From the NCBI RefSeq assembly GCF_017654505.1, contig NC_054536.1, forward strand, positions 7,593,794-7,657,793: a stretch of DNA of 64,000 bases, given 5' to 3'. Each line of letters opens with the position of its first letter. The stretch's first letter is position 1. Both the position numbers and the translations under genes were made by a program. Shown here piece by piece: positions 54,735 to 64,000 of the stretch. The notes under the pieces were generated by a model. That model made no database searches and had not been told where the DNA came from. It was given only the letters and a program-made list of their open reading frames with translations. Source of the stretch: Polyodon spathula (taxonomy: Eukaryota; Chordata; Actinopteri; Acipenseriformes; Polyodontidae).

Positions 54735-56315
54735 GTGGCGCAGAGTGAATTAACCCCCAAAATAATCCAATTACTAATTCAATTTGTGTTACATTTGCAG
54801 GATTTGAATAAGAAGCTGGAATGTGAATAAGAAGCAATATTTAGTGAGGGGGTAAATGGGGCAGAACAAGCAGGTAATATATGGGGTACCACTATGCTGC
54901 TGATAGAGATTTTTTATTAATATTTTCATTTTTCTTGAAAGAAGGAGTGATTATCTTTTACATAGTACCAATATATTTATTGAGCAAGATGTGTAAGTGA
55001 GTTAAAACACAAAGAAAAAGGACACACTGTTTTGTCAACTATACCACAAATAAGGAACCAAGAATAAGTAACCAACTTTCAGGTGGTCTTTTTAGGTTAC
55101 CCTTTCTGATTAATTAATCTCAAGTACCAGTGTTTCCAGCACAGGGACCACCAGGTGTACCAGTAACTATGTGCAATCTTAAACAGCTGTTGTAAAACTG
55201 AGACCTACCCCATTACAACCAGGTTAGTTGTGTCAGTACTCACAGTACTTGCCTCATTCTGCTGAATAGTTAATCTATTCATTAACTCTGCATGTTTATA
55301 TTTTTTATATTTTGCAAGTGTTGTGTATGGAATTCATGACAGCACTTTTAATTGTGTGCAGTTGGACAGTAATATGGAGACAGCATGCTGCAGCTGCCAT
55401 GCTCAGTGTTATTGTGACATCCTGATCTGACAGCATGTAACATAGGCAACTCTTATGATTTACATACCATTTATTCTTCAGTAAAAAAAAGTTTAAATTG
55501 AGGGAGTTCATTCTGCTATATTTACGATATTAAATACACCACAGCAAGCACATTGTCATATATTTTCATTAGCACAATCAGAGAGATAAATTTAGTAAGT
55601 GGCATTTTTTTTCTTCTTTTCTTTACTACAATCAATTAAGCTGCAGTACATAGTACACTACCTAATCACAGTCCCAAGTATTTCTGTGTTTTGTTGTCAC
55701 ATTTTCTGCACTTTCCACTGTATTTAATATATTATGCTTTTTTTTTGTCAGTTTGTTATTTGTTGCTGGCATCTTAATATTTACCAGACTAACTTCCTTT
55801 TGTTTTTTAGACAAATGTATAATTGAGCTGGTCTTCCCAGCAGTAGTTTGCTGTGTTTGAACAGGCTGCATTTATCCACATGATTTGTTTGCAATATTTT
55901 GTGGTTTTTATTGTGTGATAAACATCCTCTGTAATTCTGAAAACTGCTTTGTTTCTGGAAATAGTTTGTGAGGTGCGAGATGACCTAAGGCATTAGACCC
56001 TAAAGATATAAATAGGGGTTCATTTTGAGAGCTAGTTGAGCTAATCCTGATCTGACTGTTGTGGTGCGGTTCCTGGGGTCATCTCGCTCCCGGATAACTT
56101 GGGACTTTGGGGCACATCTTGAATTCTTTCTTACATGTGTCTCTAATTGCTGTCTGTTCTAATAAATCAGATGACATTGCATTTGTTGTCTCTGAGACTT
56201 TTCCTACTTTTTTCCTACAAACTTTTTCAAACAAACTTTTTTTTTTATTCAAAGCTATAGTGCTTAAACTGAACACTGTTACATGAGGAGGAGATTGCAA
56301 AAAAAATGTACAAAA
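54735..56315. other. No gene recognised
   Basis: AT-rich non-coding sequence. Small ORFs on both strands have no recognisable domains. Confidence 0.45.
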
Positions 56316-56319
56316 TGAA

Positions 56320-57520
56320 ATTTACCGGTTCCATAAGTATTCAGCCCCTTAAGTCAGTACTTGGTAGAAGTACCTTTTGCAGCAATTATTGCTTTGACTC
56401 TTTTTGGACAGGTCTCTACTAGCTTTGCACAGTAGGATGGTGAATTTTTTTTTTCACGGGAAAATTGCTCCAGTTCTGAAAAGTTTGTTGGGGGATCGTC
56501 GATGGTCTGCAATCTTGAAGTCTCACCATAAATTTTCAATTGGATTCAAGTCAGGACTTTGACTGGGCCACTCAGGAACGTTAATTCTCTTCTTGTTCAA
56601 CCACACCAGTGTGGCTTTGGCTTTGTGATTCAGGTCATTGTCCTGCTGAAATGTCTTGGCTGACTCAAACAGATTTTCCTCAAGGATTCGCCTGTACTTT
56701 GCACCATCCATTCTCCCCTCTATCCTGACAAGCTTCCCAGTCCCTGCTGAAGAGAAGCATCCCCATAACACAATGCTGCCACCACCATGCTTGACAGGTG
56801 GGATGGTGTTGATTAGGTGATGTGCAGTGTTGGGCTTGTGTCAGACATAATGCTTGGAATTTATACTGAAAAGTGACATTTTTGTCTCGTCTGACCATAA
56901 AACCTTTTTCCACATGTCTGCAGTATCATCTACATGCTTTTTCACAAACTCCGTACGTGCTTTAAGAGGAGGCTTTTTGAGTAATGGCTTCTTTTTTGAC
57001 ACCCGTCCATAAAGGCCAGCTTCGTGTAGGGACCGGCTTATTGTGAACACTGACTCCCATCTCAGACACAGAACTATGCAGATCTCTCAAGGTCATTGTT
57101 GGCTTCAGAGTGACATCCCGGACCAGTTTCCTGCTTGCCCGGCTGCACAGTTTGGGAAGGCAACCCGTTCTGGGTAGTGTCTGGGTGGTATGATGCATCT
57201 TCCACTTCTTAATGATGGACTTCACTGTGCTGAGAGGGATAACCAGCACCTGCCTTTCTACCACTTAATCCCTGACTTGTTTCAAAAGCTCCTTGGTCTT
57301 CATGGTTGCTTTGTTGGATCACAATGTGAGTTGCAGCTTGAAAGTCATTATATACTCGAGGGAAATTATCTACACGTTAAACCACTTTGAGTACACACAG
57401 GCTGAAACCATTTCACTAATTTTGTGACCTTTCAAACAAGTCATTTGCACCTGAATTGATTTAGGCTGCAGTAGCAAAGGGGTTGAATACTGTTTTTCTC
57501 TGTAAATCTTACTTATTTAT
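56320..57520 (-). mobile_element. Tc1-like transposon remnant
   Basis: Minus-strand transposase pieces: 56962-57264 (helix-turn-helix, KSIIKKWKMHH), 56841-57050 (LYGRVSKKKPLLKKP, WSDETKMSLF) and 56523-56771 ([48 protein letters not shown]). Frameshifts and a TGA lie between them. Termini with 'aagtattcagcccctt' (56337) and 'aaaggggttgaatactg' (about 57476) form an inverted pair. Confidence 0.88.
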
Positions 57521-59716
57521 ATTCTATATGCATTTTTTTTAACTTTATCAATGTAGAGTAGTTTGTGTAGATTCTACGTGTAAAGTCTAATTTGAAAGCG
57601 TTGTGGAGTATGCTCAAGTGCCAACAAAAAGTGTACGCTTTGCAGGCGGTGACTACTTCTGCAAACCACTGTATATTGCTATTAGATTTTGGCACAGCCA
57701 CATATTGTCATTTCCAATAACACGAGAGAATTTATAAATGACATACTGAACACGGAAACTAGCTGCATCGCTATTTGAATAATAATCTTACATTATAACC
57801 CTGTACCTCTCTGTAACACCTGTAAATTATAACAGCAAGGAAAGTATTCCAGGTAAGTTCCTGGAATCAAACATATGACCTTTCAATAATGGTTTCAAAG
57901 TCCAAGAGAAATCAATGGCTCAACGTACTGTGAATCATTTTTATTACTGTAAAGGGGGGGAGGGGGGGAGTTGTTGAGTGTGGGTGATCACTGGATTATA
58001 ATCCGGACACAGAATACTGTATTTGACAACACCGCCCAGGCAAGCAGGTTTTATTCAGTTATTTATCCAGTTGCAGCCACCAGCAATGGTAGCCCCAGAG
58101 CAGGATTTAATAAACACAGAAACAGTAAAACAAAACACAAAACAAAACAGCTAAAATAATTAAGTTGCTGCCAAATCACAGTACTTTGTATTCAGAGTAT
58201 GGATTTGTTGAATAAGTTGATCTGTCAGTTTTAATGTTATTTCTCAGCTATGTCCTGTAGTGAAAATTTGCTCCTTTTGATAATATAGGATAGGACAATA
58301 GGAAACCTCCCAACTGCCCAGGTATGCTGAAATGCAAAAATAAATAAATACATAAATAAATTAAATAAAACTTAAAACGCTTGTTTTATGTTGCACTCGT
58401 TTTTATTTACTCTTTTGCAATGTAACACAGAAAATATGTAGTATTTTGTCAAAATACACAACAGTATATTTCTTAGAGATATTACCTCCCAGAGTTACTG
58501 TATGTACATACAGCTTTATTCTAAATAATGTTAATAACAAGTTTTATGACAATTGGTTGTTGTTCAGATATATACAATAAATGTAAGTGTGATATACAAA
58601 TGTATGGATAGAGAGATCCCGCCATAACTCCTGAATCTGACATGCTAAATAATATTAATATGAAGTTTCAAGACAGGTGGATGAGCAATTCTCTAGGTAT
58701 ATTCAGGGGATAATAGACCTTAGTCAGGGATGGTATGAGCAGGGCAAGGTCAGACAGGCGACAGGCGACACAGGAGCGACATCAGGGTGACACTGGAGCA
58801 AAAAGAAATAGATAGGATTGTCGTGAAACAACTAGGAATTGATCAATCAGAGAACAGGATCCCACGCTACCACCATATGTGAGCTAGGTTACTCTATTTG
58901 GGGAAAGCTGGCTGAAGGTGCTTTTAAAAATTGCGCAAGAAACAGAAGCAGCAAACGAATGGTGAGTTTTATTTACAATGAATAATTAAACACAGATACT
59001 TTTCAATAAAACAAAAGAATAACCTAGCCCAGTCATCTGGGCCCTATCTCAACTTTGTTTATATTTTTTCTACCTAAAGAATTAGCCAGCTAAGCTGTGC
59101 TTAATTCTTTAAAGGCGTTGCACAGTATCTTCTCTTGATGATGTCACACTAGCACTCAGGTAAGTGAAACATTTGCAAGAACTATTAACCCACAGGTCCA
59201 AGATATTCTTAGTGACTTTGGTATTTATACTGTTGTATTTGTTTTCCACAGGTTCCTTCATCAGCAGCCACTTTAGGTAAGTACTGCACTGATATTTGTG
59301 AGCTCTGACACCTCGTGGTGTCCAGGATGTACTCCTTACAACAATAGCCATGCTGGCCTATTAAGAAATACAACCTTGGTTAAAACCAAACAGTCTCTTG
59401 CATTTTTATATTTGCACACAAACACACTCCAGTGCAAATAACAAACAATTTCTCTTCGTACAAACAATAACAAACAATTTCTAAGGAACAATCCCACTAG
59501 CTTAAAACACACACACTGTAAACTAGTAGACCTAGGCCCTGTTCGCACTACTGGGCCGCCCCATATTTAGCTCTGCAATCCAGTCTAGTATCTCCTTGGG
59601 CCATTGTTATTCAAGGTTTCAAAGCATGATTGAACCATCTACAATGGACCCCACTGTACTGTACCCGTTATTACCCTCCTGCCACTTTGAGGCAGTGGAA
59701 GTTGGACTTTAGGAGG

Positions 59717-59718
<2 letters not shown>
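57521..59718. other. No gene recognised
   Basis: Intergenic, AT-rich, with a G-rich run near 57952-57970 and (AAAT)n near 58340. The short phrase 'gacaggcgac' is tandemly repeated near 58756. ORFs are short and unsupported. Confidence 0.45.

Positions 59719-59798
<80 letters not shown>
59719..59798. repeat. (TA)n microsatellite
   Basis: About 40 TA units. Confidence 0.97.
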
Positions 59799-59800
<2 letters not shown>

Positions 59801-60009
59801 AATGAAATGACTGAAGTTCAGTATAAGTAAAATTTAGTGGATTTGGTATTAGGGTTGTGTTATGTAAATAGTCGTCCCGAAAAGGCAGGGACATAAATGT
59901 GCCCGTCCCGAGAAGACGGTACGATGCCCTGTTACAGGAGAACAATAATACAGTACTAATAAGAAATGAAAGTTACTTTCACCCCTGGGAGTTCAAAGTA
60001 ACCTGACAA

Positions 60010-60180
60010 CAAGCACAAATAATATGTGCTTAAGTCCCAGAAAAGGACTGGTACCATGGACAGAATTACAGATAGATTTCATAGGAATTTCATTTGCCTG
60101 AATCCCTAGCAAAGGAATACAGTTTTTCAAATAGATAGAGGCTTTCCAAGTGAAGAAAAAAGAAAAAGAAAAATGAACAG
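60010..60180 (+). pseudogene. Retroviral-type integrase trace (tentative)
   Basis: One + frame reads LVPWTELQIDFIG, then after a stop IPSKGIQFF. This resembles the start of a retrovirus-like integrase core (W..QIDFIG...KG). The sequence around it is full of stops and no other domain could be followed. It is an old, dead insertion at most. Confidence 0.35.
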
Positions 60181-61084
60181 GGGATTTCCCATGAAGTAAA
60201 ACTTGTCAGTAGTCAAAGAAATAAGCAAATTGTGTTATTAAATGTAAATTGGGAGAGGTTCTTACCAATAAACATAGAAGTTAGAAATATGAATGCTATT
60301 GCAGATAATTTTATGCTGAGCAAAGTGTATTTGATATATGATGATGTGTTGCTGTATTGAGATTAAGGCGCTTCCGTTAATGTTCTGTGATTTTCCAAAA
60401 GAAGGAATAATGCGAATGTTCAGTCTCTACTGGTAACGGTTACAGATGAGAGAATAATAATGACAATGATAAAAATAACAATTAAACAATAGAATGGTTT
60501 AACGATCGTGTTTGTAAATGAAGACATATTCATGCAGGTTAAACAAATACCTATAAATGTCACGTTAATGTAAAATATATGAATGTTTATTGTAAATGCA
60601 ATGCATGTTAATACAGTTTATTGAATAGTTACGTTCTAAATACCTCTGTGTTCTTGAGAGGATAATGTGATTTAGGGTGGGGGTAAGCTTGGACAGTTTT
60701 TTGGGTAGGAGGGGATGGAGAGAGGGAGAAGTTGAAGGAGTGAAGGAATGTTCAAAGGATGGCTGAACAGTGCCATTTCAGACTCAATGTGCCCTGCTTA
60801 GGGAAAAGCTTGAATGAAATAAGGAAGGCATCGAGGTATCATGTCTGGATCAGGAATTAATTATTTGGACTGTGACCCATACACTCAGAACATACACCAT
60901 ACAATTGGGAACAATAATAATGGGGTATCATGAACGAGAGGTCTCAAGATTTAATATAATTTCAATTTTAAGTTTTAATGAATTATATCTTGTCAGTTTC
61001 ATATAGCTACATTCCCATATTGCATATCTATTTTGTTATGGTTTTATTATTTCAATGTAAAAGTAGTCCACAAGTTACCGCAGC

Positions 61085-61745
61085 TTACATGAATACATCC
61101 CCAACAAATGTATGGTACAGGTGCGTAAGTCTCAACAAATAGACAGAGCACAGGTATAAACAGACTTGCTCTGTAACTTTGGAGAAACAGTTCCTCTAAA
61201 AAGCAATTCATGAGAACACATAAAAGTTATTTTTATTTTTACATCCAATGTTAAGGACAAGGTGCAAGTCCAGTTAAAGTGCAAAGTGCAAATAAGGGCT
61301 GATGTACCAGTCTCTACCATCCACTGTGGGTAGTCACAGTAATTCATGACAGTAATAACTGTACACACCAAAGTGTTATCTAGTTCTGCAAACACATTTG
61401 ATGATGATAGTGTACATGTGAATCTGCCTAATGGCCCTAATTCCCAATTCCCAGGTAAAGGAACACATTCCCTCTTGATTAGCCTCTTCAGACAAATCAC
61501 TGGCTTAATTTATTTATTTTTTGATGTAAAGAAATACAATCAATACACACAAAAAAAAGAGATTTACACAACGTTGGAGGATGGTCACGGTTGTGACTGG
61601 AACATCTTATTTGCATGTTGCACTTTAACTGCCCTTGCACCTTTGTAATGCTTTTATTATAATATTTTTTTATTATAATCATAAGAGTGTTTACCTTTCG
61701 TGCCGTGGTCAAGGAACTCAGAGGCAGACTGAATCTAAAGCTAAG
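61085..61745 (+). repeat. Dispersed repeat family, member 2
   Basis: Blocks 61218-61412 and 61609-61742 match the member at 12945-13410 on the same strand. The block between them is 196 bases here and 60 there. It is non-coding. Confidence 0.7.
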
Positions 61746-64000
61746 GAGACTGTCAGAATTCACACATACTCATTTTACTGATCTATATGCTCCGAGCACA
61801 CTCTTAAACCTAGGGGAGATGTTTAAGGAGGACAGAGATGTTCAGAACTCCTGTAAGTGGTTTTGTTTGTGCACTAGGCGTGCTATATGTCCAGACAACT
61901 TTTTTAATATTCAAGAAAATCACACAGACTCATTTAATTTGAAGTTTTAATGAATCAGAGAGGTAGTAATGCTCTTTTTGTTTCATTAAATGCTTTAAAA
62001 ATTGGATTGGTTGGTTGCGCAGATATCCCAAGTAATAAGCAGTCCAGGCGATCTGGTGCCTTTACAAGTTTAACAGCATTAGTACTTCAATATAATAATA
62101 CAAATGGTTATCATATGCTTAGCCTTCAGGCTATAAAATGTAACCAGCTGATACACCCACAGCTATGTTCTAAAATGTTCAATATATCACTCTCTACAAC
62201 TAAAATAAAAATCCTATACCTTATAGCAATGCATCCAATATAAAAGAGATATTCAATTCAAATATATGCCTACCTTCCAGTATATGGAAGAGTAGTGTAG
62301 GATATATGAAAAATAAGAACTGTCTTCAAAAGGCAGAGACTTCTGAACAGCAGACAGTTTTTCGGAGATCCTCAGAGCTTGGACCATGTCAGCTTGCAAG
62401 TTCAAGATCAATGGTATCGAATGGGGTCTTGCTCTGAGGTTATATAGGATTTTCTCTCCTTTGAGTACATCAGGAGTCCCAATTAAACCTGATCATCAAT
62501 CTGCCTTGACAGTTCCTATCTTTGAGTTAATGACACATTCTAGAAGGATCCAGTCAACTCATTTTAAAACAAATTGGAGATAACTTCTTTCCAAAAAAAT
62601 TGGAACCTGATTTGGCTCCCATTTCCTAACCCCTCCTTTCTCCAGAAAGTCAGGTGAAACAAAGTTTACAGGATCCCTGCTACAATATAATGCAATAGAA
62701 TACAGTGTTTATATGTGTATAAAAAGACACATTTAACATCAACTTTCTATGTGATTATAAACCTGAGCCTACTATATTCCTTCTAACATATCTCATCACC
62801 TTTTCAGTTGGGTTTACTTTCATATACAGATATGTTAACAAAATATGGAACGAAAAGACTGTAGGGGTTTATCACAAGCCTTTGAATAAGCATGCAGTGG
62901 TTAGTTCAGTTATTTCCATTTAAATTTAAGCTATATAAAAACCTGTTATATGTAATAGCCTTATATTAACTTGTACCATGCTTGGACAAAGCCTGACCTC
63001 TCTTTGTTTCTAAAAGTTGCCTACACAAGCAGGTTTCCACACACCTTATTTACTTGCCAAGCCTATTGTTTTAATTACTATGAAACTCCACTGTAAAAAT
63101 GTTCCAAATTCCCTGCATGAAGTCATTTTTGGCTCACAAACATTATCCCAATTAAAATCACTACCTATCTGATAAGGACTGATACTGTAGATGACTTTTC
63201 TATTTTAATCAAATGCTCATTCGGCTGCCAAGTGTTCATTAATTTCTATGATATCATGAAGAGAGTTATTTTTGGAAAGACCTTCGAATCAAAACTGCTG
63301 ATGACCAGAATCCTGCTTTGAGGTGCAAAAGACCAAGCCTTATCATTTGAAGGTCTAACGCCCTTCCAGTATTATACTGTGTGTCTGAGATAAACATTTA
63401 CGGAAAAACTGCAGACCCCAAAATTATTTATTTCATGTTCAAACGCTACAGCTTTTTCTGCAAATAATTACCTCTGTTTATTACTGCAGTAAAATCTTTA
63501 TATGAACTAGACATGTATATTCTTTAGTTTAATTGATATTGTAATGTCTAAAACACACTTTTTGTTTAGTTGGAGAAATTGAGACATTATTTCAAATGTG
63601 TCTTAACAACATATTTACAATATTGTCAACGCCATGCTTCTCTTTAAAAAAAAACTTTTGATATGTGCTTTCCACAGTTTATCTTTAAATGGTACTATAA
63701 GATGTATTTCTAATTAAGTTACTGCAGTATCCTAGAAACTGTTATATTATTTTACTCCATTGATAATTTTTAAGTTTTGAATGGAAGGTCCAGTTATTTA
63801 TATCTAAATACAGGCCACTGTTAACATATTAGAATGGTATAGTGTTATAGTGACTGAAGTCTGTTCATACAAAATCCAGTCAAAGCAGGTTTTAAGACAA
63901 CTTTTGCTTTTTGCCAATTTTAGGGTTGATTAGTATGAAACACTATTGTAAGAATTTGTCAATACTCATTATTTCAAACCAATATCTAAGTTAACATATT
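61746..64000. other. Right end, nothing recognised
   Basis: AT-rich sequence with a few short ORFs (for example 61950-62243) that show no known domain. No RNA gene or tandem array was seen. Confidence 0.4.

Noticed and set aside
61950..62583. ORFs of 97 and 65 aa near the right end
   Set aside because: There is no domain, no homologous copy in the window, and composition is like the AT-rich background.

Overview
This is a repeat-rich vertebrate genomic window. Spliced GT-AG introns, long (TA)n, (GA)n and (ATT)n microsatellites, and Tc1/mariner, BEL/Pao, Ty3/gypsy, DIRS, L2/CR1 and Tx1 elements all point to a fish. The LINE family at 24.1-28.3 kb and the DIRS and LTR families look like those of non-teleost ray-finned fish such as sturgeon or paddlefish. 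That placement is inference from remembered repeat families.

The only host genes I can support are two copies of one gene: a patched-domain (RND/sterol-sensing) membrane protein of the PTCHD3 type. Copy A is on the + strand with exons 997-1695, 2042-2163, 3092-3237 and 8646-10450 (923 residues). Copy B is on the - strand with exons 48804-48100, 47740-47619, 46843-46698 and 41439-39635 (925 residues). Exons 2 to 4 have identical lengths in both copies, all splice sites are consensus, and both reading frames are open. By eye the proteins differ at about 16 positions plus the first few residues. The genes face each other tail to tail as a large inverted repeat with arms of about 10 kb and a spacer of about 28 kb (11.3-38.9 kb). 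A third, more decayed exon-4 fragment on the - strand lies in the spacer beside copy B and is split by an LTR insertion (38681-38284 continuing at 35109-34887).

The spacer is almost all mobile DNA. In order it holds a MITE, a gypsy RT remnant, one member of a dispersed repeat pair, an L2-type LINE tail, a Harbinger-like stretch, a Tc1 remnant, gypsy-type LTR pieces, Tx1 LINE A, and Tx1 LINE B. LINE B is split by a nearly full-length CR1/L2-type LINE. A 5'-truncated BEL/Pao element follows, then an LTR element carrying a 15-bp minisatellite and a LINE tail.

The introns of both genes also carry repeats. Copy A holds a Tc1 element and a MITE. Copy B holds a tandem repeat with nuclear-receptor-like half-sites, a near-perfect fold-back element, and 162-bp direct repeats on both sides of exon 3.

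Right of copy B (50-64 kb) are a DIRS gag region with a 58-bp leader minisatellite, two inverted LTRs, a Tc1 remnant, a faint retroviral-type integrase trace and the second member of the dispersed repeat pair. I see no further host gene there, and no rRNA, tRNA gene or CRISPR array anywhere.
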